Origin: Deltaproteobacteria bacterium | Lineage (GTDB): Bacteria > Desulfobacterota > Binatia > UTPRO1 | Direction of reading: 5' to 3' | DNA: 64,000 nucleotides | Assembly (NCBI GenBank): GCA_016200545.1 | Contig: JACQEO010000047.1 | Location: 1 to 64,000 of the forward strand | In this document: piece by piece, positions 10,428 through 20,000 of the stretch | Layout of the letters: every line of letters starts with the position of its first letter | Numbering within the stretch: the stretch's first letter is position 1 | Made by a program: the position numbers and the translations under genes | The notes under the pieces: generated by a model | Databases searched by the model: none | Seen by the model: the letters and a program-made list of their open reading frames with translations, nothing else | What the model was told of the DNA's origin: nothing

Positions 10428-11591
10428 GTGCGCATCGTCGTGACCGGGCTCATCGCCACGTATCCCGTCGGAGGGGTGGCGTGGGACTACGTGCAGTACG
10501 TGCACGGCCTCGCCGCGCTCGGTCACGACGTCACGTATCTCGAGGACACCGGTCAGTGGGTGTACTCCCCGACGTCGCAGACGTTCACCGACGACTGCGC
10601 CGCGAACGTCGCGCACCTGAGCACGGTGCTGCGGCATCGCGACGGCGCGTATCGCTTCGCATTTCGCGATCCCGCCGGCGCGCTCCACGGCATGGAGGAG
10701 GACGAGCTCCGGCGCCGCTGTCGCGATGCGGAGCTCTTTCTGAACGTGTCGGGTGCATGCTGGCTGCGCGACGAGTACCGCGGGCGCGGCGTCGCGGCCT
10801 ACGTCGACACCGACCCCTGCTACAGTCAGGCGAAGCTCGCAGCCGCCGACGCCGGCACGGCCGACGAGCACGTCCAGTACTCGGCGGCGATGATCCGGCG
10901 GCACGACGTGTTCTTCTCCTTCGCCGAGAGTATCGGCCGGCCCGAGTGCACGATCCCGCAGGCGGGTCTCGCCTGGCACCCGACGCGCCATCCGATCGTC
11001 CTCGCCGATTGGCCGGTGACGCCGCCGCCGGCGCGCGGCGTGTATACGACCGTCATGTCCTGGAAGATCGACGTCACACCGCCGATCGTCGGCGGCCGCA
11101 TCTACGGCGGCAAGGACGTCGAGTTCGCGAAGATTCGCGACCTCCCGGGACGAACACCTGCCGCGCTCGAGATCGCGATGGCAGGCGCGGCGCCGATCGC
11201 GGCGCTCCGCGCCGGGGGATGGCGCGTCGTCGACGCGCGCGACGTGTCGGCGACACCAGAGGCGTACCAACGCTACCTCGCCGCCGCGCGCGGCGAGCTG
11301 AGCGTCGCCAAGGAGGCCTACGTCGCCACGCGCAGTGGGTGGTTCAGCACGCGTTCGGCCTCCTACCTCGCGAGCGGCCGGCCGGTGATCGTGCAGGACA
11401 CCGGCCAGAGCGCGCACTATCCGATCGGCGACGCGATCCTCGTCTTCACGAACGGCGACGAGGCGGCGGCGGCGCTCGCCGACGTCGAGCGCGACTATCC
11501 GCGGCGCTGCGCGGCGGCGCGCGAGATCGCGGCGACGGCGTTCGATGCCGGCACCATCCTGCGGCGCCTCTTCGCCGACGCGGGGCTCTGA
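10428..11591 (+). CDS. Glycosyltransferase, second of three tandem paralogs
   Basis: 387 residues, colinear with its neighbours. It opens with IVVTGLIATYPVGGVAWDYV, has VTYLEDTGQWVYSP in place of the first copy's FYVEDSGAPPYDP, and ends with VAKEAYVATRSGWFSTRSASY and SGRPVIVQDTG. The conserved blocks are those of the other two copies, while the middle third, including the sugar-acceptor region, is the most divergent; each copy may act on a different residue of the glycan. It starts 12 bases after the first copy stops and shares ATGA with the third, so translation is probably coupled. No membrane segment is seen. It is likely cytoplasmic and acts before export by the ABC protein. Confidence 0.7.
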   Translation: MRIVVTGLIATYPVGGVAWDYVQYVHGLAALGHDVTYLEDTGQWVYSPTSQTFTDDCAANVAHLSTVLRHRDGAYRFAFRDPAGALHGMEEDELRRRCRDAELFLNVSGACWLRDEYRGRGVAAYVDTDPCYSQAKLAAADAGTADEHVQYSAAMIRRHDVFFSFAESIGRPECTIPQAGLAWHPTRHPIVLADWPVTPPPARGVYTTVMSWKIDVTPPIVGGRIYGGKDVEFAKIRDLPGRTPAALEIAMAGAAPIAALRAGGWRVVDARDVSATPEAYQRYLAAARGELSVAKEAYVATRSGWFSTRSASYLASGRPVIVQDTGQSAHYPIGDAILVFTNGDEAAAALADVERDYPRRCAAAREIAATAFDAGTILRRLFADAGL

Positions 11592-12757
11592 TGGGGGTGC
11601 GCGTCGTCCTCGCCGGCTACTTGGTGCGCTACCCGCTCGGCGGCTACGCGTGGCAAGCACTGCATTTCCTCGCCGGCTTGCGCGCCCTCGGCTGCGAGGT
11701 CCTTTTCTACGAGGACAGCGCGTACTACGCGTACGCCTACGTGCCGGGCGCGGCTGCGATGCAGGCGGAGGACTATTCCTACGGTGTTGCCTACGCCGCG
11801 GCGTTCTTCGGCGCGCACGGCTTCGGCGATGCCTGGACGTTCTGGGACGCCGGTCGCGACCGCCACTTCGGTGCCGACGCGGCGCGCACGCGCGCCGCGC
11901 TGCACGATGCCGACCTGGTCGTGAACCTCGGCGGGGTGAATCGCCTCGGGCGTGCGCGCTGCCCGCGCGCCGTTTTCGTCTACGTCGACCTCGATCCCGC
12001 CTACACCCAGCTTCGCCTGCACGAGGGCGATCTGCTCCTGCGTGCGATGGTCGAGGCGCACGACGTCCACTTCACGCTCGGCGAGAACATCGGCACGCCC
12101 GGGTGCCGCATCCCGGTCGGCGGCATCACCTGGCGGCCCATCCGGCAGCCGGTGCCGGCGGAGCTCTGGACGCCGCTTCCCGACGGCGAGCGGGGCGCGT
12201 ACACGACGATCGGCAAGTGGGACAGCGCCGGGCGCGACCTCACCTTCGGGGGCGAGGTGTTCACCTGGCGCAAGCGGACCGAATGGTTTCGCTTTCTCGA
12301 TCTGCCGTGGCGCACGGGGGCGCGTTTTCGCGCTGCGATGGACGTGGCAAGCGCTCCCGATGACCTCCGCCGGCTCGAGGAAGCGGGGTGGGAGATCGTC
12401 GACCCGTTGCCGATCTCGTCGGATCCGGAAACGTACCGGAGCTTCATCCGCAGCTCGAAGGGGGAGTTCACCGTCGCGAAGGACGTCAACATCCGCCTCG
12501 CGAGCGGCTGGTTCAGCGATCGCAGCGCCTGCTACCTCGCCGCTGGGCGCCCGGTCGTAAACCAGGACACGGGCTTCGACCGTGTGCTGCCGACCGGTAC
12601 CGGGCTCTTCAGCGTCCGCGGACTCGAGGACGCGGTCGCGGCGTTCGCCGCGATCGACGCCGACTACGCGCGCCACGCGGCGCGCGCGCGCGCGATCGCG
12701 TGCGCGGACTTCGCGCCGGCGCGAGTCCTCGCGCCGGTGCTCGGCGTGGCGCGATGA
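11591..12757 (+). CDS. Glycosyltransferase, third of three tandem paralogs
   Basis: 388 residues with the same layout: VVLAGYLVRYPLGGYAWQAL, VLFYEDSAYYAYAYVPG, GENIGTPGC in the centre, then VAKDVNIRLASGWFSDRS and AAGRPVVNQDTGF. It is closer to the first copy than to the second in the central block (TWRKRTEWF beside YYWTKHLNF). It overlaps the second copy by one base (ATGA) and the transglutaminase-like gene by four bases. The tight packing makes one transcript almost certain. It is presumably a cytoplasmic sugar transferase acting on the same glycan; no nucleotide-sugar specificity can be read from the motifs. Confidence 0.7.
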   Translation: MGVRVVLAGYLVRYPLGGYAWQALHFLAGLRALGCEVLFYEDSAYYAYAYVPGAAAMQAEDYSYGVAYAAAFFGAHGFGDAWTFWDAGRDRHFGADAARTRAALHDADLVVNLGGVNRLGRARCPRAVFVYVDLDPAYTQLRLHEGDLLLRAMVEAHDVHFTLGENIGTPGCRIPVGGITWRPIRQPVPAELWTPLPDGERGAYTTIGKWDSAGRDLTFGGEVFTWRKRTEWFRFLDLPWRTGARFRAAMDVASAPDDLRRLEEAGWEIVDPLPISSDPETYRSFIRSSKGEFTVAKDVNIRLASGWFSDRSACYLAAGRPVVNQDTGFDRVLPTGTGLFSVRGLEDAVAAFAAIDADYARHAARARAIACADFAPARVLAPVLGVAR

Positions 12758-15009
12758 GGTGTGGCGCCGAGGCCGTGCTCGCCGCGGTCACGATGGCGAT
12801 CGCCCTCGCGACCGCGGCGCGCGGCGCGACGTTGCCGTCGCCGGTGGCGTCGCCGGCGAGTACGTCGACGGGTGACACGCAACTCTTCGGCCCCGCCGAC
12901 GACGGCGCGCGCGTTCGTCCCGCCAAGCCGACGATCACCTATTGGAAGGTCTCGATCTCGATGGAGGTGGCGCCGACGAGCGCGCCGGCGCACGTGCGCA
13001 TGCTGGTGCCGCTCTCCGACGGGCGGCAAGCGATCTTGAGCCGTCGCATACGTCCGAGCGCCTTCCATTTTGCGGAGCAAGGCGTCGGGCCGAACCTCTG
13101 GGCACGATGGGAGGCGTCGGCCGTCAAGCCGAATCGCGGCGGCATCGAGTACGGCTTCACTGCACGCACCACCGACGTGTGGATGGACGTGCCGCGGATC
13201 GTACCCGGCGCGGGCGTGCCGGCGCCGACGGGTGGCGACGATCTGGCGGCGACGGACGGGATCCAGGCGCACGATCCGGCGATCCGGCGGCGAGCCGCGA
13301 CGCTGACCCGCGACGCCAAGCGGCTCGACGAGATCGCGTGGTCGCTCTTCCAGTACGCGGCCTCGTTTCTCCAGCCCGACGCCGGCGAGGAAACGGCGAA
13401 CGACGCGCTGAGCGTCCTCGCCGCCGAGCGTGGCAACGCGACCGGCAAGGCGCGGCTCTTGGCGGCGCTCTTGCGCAGCCGCGGCATACCCGCGCGCATG
13501 GTCGGCGGCGTCCGTCTGGAGGACGCCGCCCGCAAACGGACGACGATCTCATGGGTCGAGGCGTGGCTCGGCGACGCCTGGGTGCCCTTCGACCCCGCCG
13601 GCGGCAACTACGCGCACCTGCCGAGCAATTACCTCGCGCTGTACTACGGCGACCTGCCCCTCATCGAGCACACCGCGAAGCTCGGCTTCCACTACGACAT
13701 GTTGATGCACCAGGTGACGCGCCAGTCACTCCTCGCCGACGAGGCCGAGACACCGCCGAGCGGTGGACGCGCGCGCGAGGTGAGCTGGGAGAGCGAGCGC
13801 GCGCGCACCTACGCGTTCTATGCCGAGCAGCCGGTCGCGTCGGTCGTGCTCATCACCGATCACACGATTCCGGAGGGCGTGATCGCGCAGATCGTCGACG
13901 ACGCACGCGAGCGCTCGATCAGCATCGTCTTCCTGAACGCGCGCTTCGAGTCGCGCTACTTTCGCGAGAACTATCTCCAGCGACTGATCGCCAACAACTT
14001 CGATACCGTCGCGGAGTCCCACTTGCTCTTGGTCTCGACGCGCGACGAAGCGGGGCTGTACGCACTCCTCCAGCTCGGCGAGCAGCGCGTGGCGTTGCAC
14101 GACGCCCGCATCGTCATCGCCGGAAGCTTCCCGCGGGCCGTCGGCCGCGTCCTCGGCGCGGTGCTCTACAAGCTCGTCACTCCGGGCGAGCTCGTCCTCG
14201 TGACCCCGGGGGCGCCGCTGCTCTCGCTGTGGAAGATGGCGCGCGCCAACCTCCTCGACGGCACCCCGATGGTCGAGGCGGCGGGACTGTGGGACATCCG
14301 GCCGTTGGTCATCGACGAGGACGACGTCCGCCACCTCGCAGGCTGGCGGCGGTCGCTCGTCGCCGCGTGGTCGAAGGCGGTCCTGGCGCAGGTGCCATTG
14401 CAGGCGATCAACCTGATCCTCGTCCTGCCGGTCATCGCCTGCATCGTCGTGATCTTCCGCAACGTCGTCGGCATCGAGACCTTCGGGACCTTCGCACCGG
14501 TGATCGTCTCGCTGGCATTTCTGATGACGGGCCTGGCCTGGGGCGTCGTGATCTTCTGCGTGATCGTCGGCGTCGGCGTCGTGACGCGGAGCGCACTGCA
14601 ATGGTTCCGCATCCAGCTCGTCGCCCGCCTCGCGATCCTGATCGCGATGGTCTCGGCGACGATGGCCGCGCTCACGGTGGGCGGCGCCTATTTCGGCATC
14701 GGCGCGCTCTTGAACGTCAGTATCTTTCCGATGGTCATCATGTCGAACGTGATCGAGAACTTCACGACGACGCAGGTGGAGTCGGGGACGCGGGAGGCGT
14801 TACGGTTGACGATCAACACGCTAGTGGTGTGCGCGGCGTGCTATCTCGCGATCGAGGCCGGGGGCGTGCAGTCGATCATTCTGTCGTTTCCCGAGGTCTT
14901 GCTGGGCGTGATCGTGCTCGAGGTCTTGATCGGGAAATGGCGCGGATTGCGCTTGCTCGAGTACGTCCGCTTCTACGATCTCGTCGGCCGCGAGCGGGCG
15001 GCGCGGTGA
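12754..15009 (+). CDS. Inactive transglutaminase-like domain fused to seven transmembrane helices
   Basis: A 751-residue exported membrane protein with a signal peptide (residues 1-24). A transglutaminase-like domain lies at about 220-300, and seven hydrophobic helices at about 545-735. In active transglutaminases the GNC segment supplies the catalytic Cys; here the matching segment is GNATGKARLLAALL, and the His position reads SWVEAW. Both catalytic residues are gone, as in the known Transglut_i/7TM family. That family is regularly paired with an ATP-grasp ligase, as here, in systems proposed to link or handle glutamyl-type peptide conjugates at the envelope. Coupling to the ligase gene (GTGA overlap) supports a complex. 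Presence in a glycan operon is the unusual element. Confidence 0.8.
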   Translation: MRCGAEAVLAAVTMAIALATAARGATLPSPVASPASTSTGDTQLFGPADDGARVRPAKPTITYWKVSISMEVAPTSAPAHVRMLVPLSDGRQAILSRRIRPSAFHFAEQGVGPNLWARWEASAVKPNRGGIEYGFTARTTDVWMDVPRIVPGAGVPAPTGGDDLAATDGIQAHDPAIRRRAATLTRDAKRLDEIAWSLFQYAASFLQPDAGEETANDALSVLAAERGNATGKARLLAALLRSRGIPARMVGGVRLEDAARKRTTISWVEAWLGDAWVPFDPAGGNYAHLPSNYLALYYGDLPLIEHTAKLGFHYDMLMHQVTRQSLLADEAETPPSGGRAREVSWESERARTYAFYAEQPVASVVLITDHTIPEGVIAQIVDDARERSISIVFLNARFESRYFRENYLQRLIANNFDTVAESHLLLVSTRDEAGLYALLQLGEQRVALHDARIVIAGSFPRAVGRVLGAVLYKLVTPGELVLVTPGAPLLSLWKMARANLLDGTPMVEAAGLWDIRPLVIDEDDVRHLAGWRRSLVAAWSKAVLAQVPLQAINLILVLPVIACIVVIFRNVVGIETFGTFAPVIVSLAFLMTGLAWGVVIFCVIVGVGVVTRSALQWFRIQLVARLAILIAMVSATMAALTVGGAYFGIGALLNVSIFPMVIMSNVIENFTTTQVESGTREALRLTINTLVVCAACYLAIEAGGVQSIILSFPEVLLGVIVLEVLIGKWRGLRLLEYVRFYDLVGRERAAR

Positions 15010-15986
15010 CCGCCTTCTGGGCGCGCGTGCGACGCCTGCGCCGCGAGGCCCTCGGCATGAATCGGCGGAACCTCGCGTTTCTCGTCCCCTACAATCCGCG
15101 CCCGCTTTTCGCGGTGGTCGACCACAAGCCGACGGCCAAGCGGCGCTTGGCGGCGGCCGGCATTCCGGTGCCCGTCAGCTATGCCGAGCTCGCGGTGCAA
15201 TGGGACCTGCGGCGCTTGGGCGAGATTCTCGGCGAGCGCCGCGACTTCGTGATCAAGCCGGCGCGTGGCTCGGGCGGCGGTGGCGTGCTGGTGATCGTCG
15301 ACCGCGACGGCGTAGCTTTCGTGAAGGCGAGCGGCACGACGGTGACGCTCGCCGCGCTCGCGGACCACTGCTCGGAGATCCTCGCCGGCGCGTTCTCACT
15401 GCGCCGACACGCCGATCAGGTGCTGCTCGAGTACCGGGTACAGTCCGATCCCGTCCTCGGCGCGATCAGCTATCGCGGCGTACCCGACGTGCGCGTCCTC
15501 GTCTTCCGCGGCGTGCCCGTGCAGGCGATGATCCGCCTGCCGACGCGTGCCTCCGACGGCCGAGCCAATCTTCACATGGGCGGCATGGGCGTCGGCGTCG
15601 ACCTCGTACGCGGCGTGACCACGCACGGCGTCCTCGGCGGCACGGCGTCGACGACGCATCCCGATCTCGGGTGCCCCATCGTCGGTGTCGCGGTGCCGCG
15701 CTGGGAGGAGATCCTGACGATCGCCGCGCGCTGCTTCGACGCCATTCCGCTCGGCTTCCTCGGCGTCGACGTCGTCCTCGACGCCGAGTTGGGGCCGCTG
15801 GTGCTGGAGATGAACGCCCGTCCGGGCCTGACGATTCAGCTCGCCAACGGTCACGGTGTGCGACGGTCGATGGAGGAGGTGGAGCGCCGCGACGTCGCGC
15901 GCATGTCGATCGCGGAGCGCGTCGCGCTCGGCTGCATGCTCGCTAGTCGGGCGTCCGAATGCTCCGCCAGCCGCCGTCTTGCATGA
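15006..15986 (+). CDS. ATP-grasp alpha-L-glutamate ligase-like protein
   Basis: A 326-residue ATP-grasp enzyme of the RimK-related/sugar-transfer-associated group. The nucleotide-binding lysine and Gly-rich loop are FVIKPARGSGGGGV near 78-92. GFLGVDVVLD and LVLEMNARPGL near 250-277 give the Mg-binding Asp, Glu and Asn. It would join a carboxylate, typically an amino acid such as glutamate, to an amine on an acceptor at ATP cost. It is always near the transglutaminase-7TM protein in known pairs and here overlaps it (GTG within TGA). The aspartyl protease sometimes found with such pairs is absent from this window. The last 44 bases run into the convergent Nudix gene. The substrate is unknown. 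Confidence 0.8.
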   Translation: MTAFWARVRRLRREALGMNRRNLAFLVPYNPRPLFAVVDHKPTAKRRLAAAGIPVPVSYAELAVQWDLRRLGEILGERRDFVIKPARGSGGGGVLVIVDRDGVAFVKASGTTVTLAALADHCSEILAGAFSLRRHADQVLLEYRVQSDPVLGAISYRGVPDVRVLVFRGVPVQAMIRLPTRASDGRANLHMGGMGVGVDLVRGVTTHGVLGGTASTTHPDLGCPIVGVAVPRWEEILTIAARCFDAIPLGFLGVDVVLDAELGPLVLEMNARPGLTIQLANGHGVRRSMEEVERRDVARMSIAERVALGCMLASRASECSASRRLA

Positions 15987-16833
15987 TCGCGCGGTTGCGG
16001 CGGCCGACGCCAGCGTCGACGAGACTCGTGCCCGGCAGCGCGGCGTCGTACTCGGCGTCGCCGGGGTAGAGGATCGCCATGCAGCCGTCGACCTGGACCG
16101 GCTTCGGAAGGATCGCCGTCACCCTGCGCGCGTCGGCGGCCGTGACGACGCGCGCGGGCGTGCCGAGCGCATCGAGATCGTCGAGGGTGCGCACCGTCGG
16201 CGGGGTGAGGACCATCTTCCCGGCGCGTGCGCTGGCGAGCGCGGCGCGCGGAGAGCGCCACGCGATCGAGATGGTCTCGCGGTCGTCGTGCAGCGGTTCC
16301 TGGCCGGTGGGTACGCCGGCGACGAAAAAGCGCGCGTCGTAGCGACGCGGTGCGATCACCGGCGTGATCCAGCGGCTGAAGTAGTGCAAGGCGTCGGTCG
16401 CGAGCTCGAGCTGCTCGGTGGCGACGACGTCGGCGAACGTCGTGGCGCCGGCGAGGATTGCGGCGCGGTGCTCGCGAAAACGCGCCCGCGTGGTGGTGTC
16501 GTCGAAGGTCAGCGGCACGCCGGCGATCCGTGCCAGCAGGAGACCCGCTTCCTCGAAGAGCTCGCGAATGGCGGCGATCCAGAACGCCAGCGCCGCCGCG
16601 GGCGTCGTTTCTTCTCCCAGCCGTCGCGCCGCCGCAGCCGGTGTCAGGCGCGGCGAGGCCTCGTGCAGGCGCGCCGTCGCGTCCGCGGGGTCGACGACGC
16701 CGCCCGGAAAGACGTGCGCCCCGGCGAATGCCCGGCTGTTGGCGTGGCGCTCGACGAGGAGGACCTCGAACGCGCCCGCCGCCTCGCGCATCACGATGAC
16801 GGTCGCCGAATCGAGGGGGGAGGGGCTGGACAT
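15943..16833 (-). CDS. Nudix hydrolase, NUDT19/RP2-like
   Basis: 296 residues. The Nudix box is split by an insertion: FPGGVVD (42-48) supplies its Gly-rich start and AAIRELFEEAGLLL (87-100) its REx2EExG metal-binding end, with about 38 residues between. Such expanded boxes are typical of the NUDT19-like subfamily, some of which cleave CoA and acyl-CoA. A DALHYFSRWITPVI segment after the box also fits that group. The enzyme would hydrolyse a nucleoside-diphosphate-linked compound in the cytoplasm. The ATG at 16833 is chosen because the conserved fold starts soon after. The 3' end overlaps the ATP-grasp gene on the other strand by 44 bases. CoA specificity is only inference. Confidence 0.75.
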   Translation of the reverse strand: MSSPSPLDSATVIVMREAAGAFEVLLVERHANSRAFAGAHVFPGGVVDPADATARLHEASPRLTPAAAARRLGEETTPAAALAFWIAAIRELFEEAGLLLARIAGVPLTFDDTTTRARFREHRAAILAGATTFADVVATEQLELATDALHYFSRWITPVIAPRRYDARFFVAGVPTGQEPLHDDRETISIAWRSPRAALASARAGKMVLTPPTVRTLDDLDALGTPARVVTAADARRVTAILPKPVQVDGCMAILYPGDAEYDAALPGTSLVDAGVGRRNRAIMQDGGWRSIRTPD

Positions 16834-16919
16834 GGAGCGGGAACAGTCGAGAAAGGACCGCCGCCTGTCAAGAAGCATGGCCTTCGCGACGTCGAGAGGG
16901 CGCGGCCGTACGATTTTGC

Positions 16920-16946
16920 TTGACAGTTCGCACCGGGACTTAATAC
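16920..16946 (+). promoter_or_regulatory. Sigma-70-like promoter for the secreted PHP-type protein
   Basis: TTGACA (16920-16925) and TAATAC (16941-16946) are separated by 15 bases, slightly short of the usual 16-18. It is one of few AT-richer spots here and stands about 125 bases upstream of the ATG at 17070, pointing away from the Nudix gene. Confidence 0.45.
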
Positions 16947-17008
16947 CGTCGCCCCTGGAAACACGTGGCTTTCGGTACCCGGGAGTGCCGTATCCGCCGC
17001 TCCTGATC

Positions 17009-17026
17009 GGGGGAGGCGAGTCCCCC
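17009..17026 (+). promoter_or_regulatory. Leader hairpin upstream of the secreted PHP-type gene
   Basis: GGGGGA-GGCGAG-TCCCCC forms a 6-bp stem in the predicted 5' leader, 31 bases before the GAGGAGG ribosome site (17057-17063). It lacks a T-tract. No known riboswitch pattern was recognised in the leader. Confidence 0.3.
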
Positions 17027-17069
17027 CCGGGAATTTCGTACGTCTTTGCGACCGCTGAGGAGGACTTCC

Positions 17070-20000
17070 ATGAGATCACTCGCTCGTCTTGGCCTTTGTG
17101 CCGGCGTTCTCGCTGTCGTCGGGATCATCTCACCCCGAGGCGTGCATGCGGTCTGCTCCTCCGCAGGGGTCGTCTCGAACGTGAACGACTGCGTGCCGGC
17201 CGGCAAAAGCTCGCTGGACTGCCACGCGGAATGGTCGATCACGCCGCAGCCGCCGTCGGGTGGCGGGGGTATTCCGCTCAACAAGGTCTTCTGCATGGAC
17301 AACGACCCGACCTGCGACGCCGACACCACGCCCGGTCAGTGCACGTTCCTCGTCGGCGCGTGCGTGAACGTCGTCGACCCGCGCCTCACGTGCTCGCCGA
17401 CCGACACCGCAAGTTACGATCTCGCGAGGCCGAGCGTGGAAAACACCACCCAATCGCATAAAGATTCGAACGCACGCGACAACCGCCGCCGGCTCACCCT
17501 CGACCTCGACGCGCTCATCCCGACCGCGAGCCCGAACGTCTGCACGCCGCAGGAGAGGTTCGTGGTGGCGTTGAAGAAGGGCGTGAAAAAGCGCATTGCC
17601 GGCGTCGCCCTCAGGGTGACCGACTCTGGGACGGCAACCGACGCCGACTCGATGAAGCTCATCTGCCTGCCGAACCCTGCGATCGCAACCATCCCGTGCG
17701 CCTCGGCACGCAAGATCACCTCGGCCTCCGAGCTCATCGGTGGTCCGCTCGCCATGGGCAAGATCGACGACTACCTGCTCGAGAACGACAAGGCGCGCTT
17801 CATCGTGAGCGATACCGGCCGCGAGTTCAGCTTCATGCTGACCTACGGCGGGCACCTCATCGACGCCGATCTGCAGCAAAAGTTCGGGTCCGGCACGCTC
17901 AGCCCACCGTACCCGCCGGGGCGCGACAACTTCCATGCGATCACGCCGCTCATCAACATCTCTTCGAGCGACAACCCGACGTCGATCACGATCCTGAACG
18001 ACGGTGCGAGCGGCGGGCCGGCGAAGCTGCGCACCCTCGGCCCCGACGATCTCTTCGATCCCATCGATCCGCGGGTGGCGATCAAGGGGTTCTCGGCGTC
18101 GCTGTCGGTGCCTGCCGCAGCGATCGACAACAACATTCCGGTCATGGTCTCCAGCGACTACACCCTCAATTGCGGCGACAACTTCTTGACGATGGAGACG
18201 ACGGTGCAGAACACCGGCGGGACGGACCTCGACCTCTACGTCGGCGACTACGCCAACGGGGGCGGCCAGACCGAGTCGGTCGGTCCCGGCCTCGGGTTCA
18301 GCGATTCCCCGATCCGGGTGGGAGACGCCAACCTCAACGCCAGCAGCACGTATCACTACGACTACTTCGGCTGGTTCGGCTTCGGCGCCGCGGATTTCCT
18401 CGCGTACGCGCTCATTCCGGAGATCAACACCCGGACGAGCTCGTTCGCGCAGTCCGGTGTCGTCGTCCCCGTGTACGGCAACTCGCTTCTCGACATCCTC
18501 TTGCCCCAGGAGGCGAACAAACAGATCGGGGCGCTGCACGTTACCGCCGGCGGATCGAGCACGTTCAAGCGCTGGCTGGCGGTGAGCAACAACGGCATGG
18601 GCCGGGTGCTCGACGCTCGTACCAGGCTGGCGGCGCGCGGGGAGCTCCCCTTGGTCAAGACCGGCTGGGTCCAGGGTACGGTCACGGTCGCCGGCACGCC
18701 CGTCGATGGCGCTCGCGTCGTGATCTCCAAGAAGCCCGGCGACCGCGGCTCGCCGGTCTCCCTCGTCGACGCCTTCGAGACGCGCGACGGCGGCTTCTTC
18801 CAGGGAACGATTCCCGTCGGAAGCTACGTCGCGGCGGTCAAGGTGCAGGGCCACCTCTACGAGGGTGGGGGCGCGCTCCCGATCCAGAAGCCGATCGTGG
18901 TCAAGATCGGCACCACGGTCGTCGACTTCGACGTGCCGGCGACCGGCTTCGTCCGCGTCACCGCGAAGGACGGCATCACGCTGCAACCGATCGCCTCGAA
19001 GATCTCGATCGTCGGACTCGAGGCAACTGCCGATCCCGGTACCCACGAGATCGTGGCAACGAAGGTCAACCCCGGCAACGTCTTCGGCTACGACGCGCGT
19101 GAAAAGCCCATCACATTCGGGCTGCCCTACGGATTGGTGCAGGTCCACTTCACCGATCTCGGCGGCGACAGCGGCGTCTTCGCGCTCCAGCCGGGGACGT
19201 ACCAGATCGTCGTCTCACACGGCCCCCGCTACTCCGTCTTCAAGCAGATGCTGACGGTCATGGCGGGGAGCGAGGCCTCGCCGCAGGTGGTGGCCGCGAG
19301 CGTCGTCCCGGTCGTCGACACGACGGGCTTCATCTCCGGCGACTTCCACGTCCACATGATCGAGAGCCCGGACTCGGTCGTGAGCAACCGCGAGCGCATC
19401 GTAACGATGCTCGCGGAAGGCGTCGATTTCTTCGTCGCCAGCGACCACGACTTCATCACCGACTTGAGCGCCGACGTCGTCGCGCTCGCGGCGACGAACG
19501 CGGTGAAGGCGGGGCTCAGCCAGGAGATCACCTACTTCGATAGCGGCCACTTCGGCGCGTATCCTTACGATCCCGCCAACCTTCCCGATCCGAACAGTCA
19601 TACGGGCGGAGCGCTCGACTGGGGCAATCCCGTGGTGGAGGTAGGCAAAGGATATCCCTCCAACTCGAGCTACGACCTCAGTCCCAATGACATGGCGCTG
19701 ATGGCCAAGGGGCCGCCCTACTACGCCATCGTCGTCCAGGCGAATCACATCAACAGCACGACGCTCGGCTACTTCCGTATCCACGGCATCGACACCACCG
19801 CCGCGCCGCCCCAGTCGAGCGTGGCACCGGCGCAGGTGCGTCTCGATCCGAGCATCACCAACACCTACACGGACGAGCTGACCGCCCTCGAGATCTGGAT
19901 CGAGAACAGCCGCTCGCAAACCGCCCTCGCCCTCGGCGAGAACCTCGGCGACTGGTTCAACATGCTCAACAACTGGAGCTCGGCACCGGGCCATGACCGG

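Noticed and set aside
16947..17069. Possible cyclic-di-GMP or other riboswitch in the leader
   Set aside because: Only a simple 6-bp hairpin is seen; conserved aptamer bases of known classes were not found.
17130..19148. Long minus-strand open frame opposite the secreted PHP-type gene
   Set aside because: Same GC effect. The plus strand has a signal peptide, ribosome site and conserved blocks.
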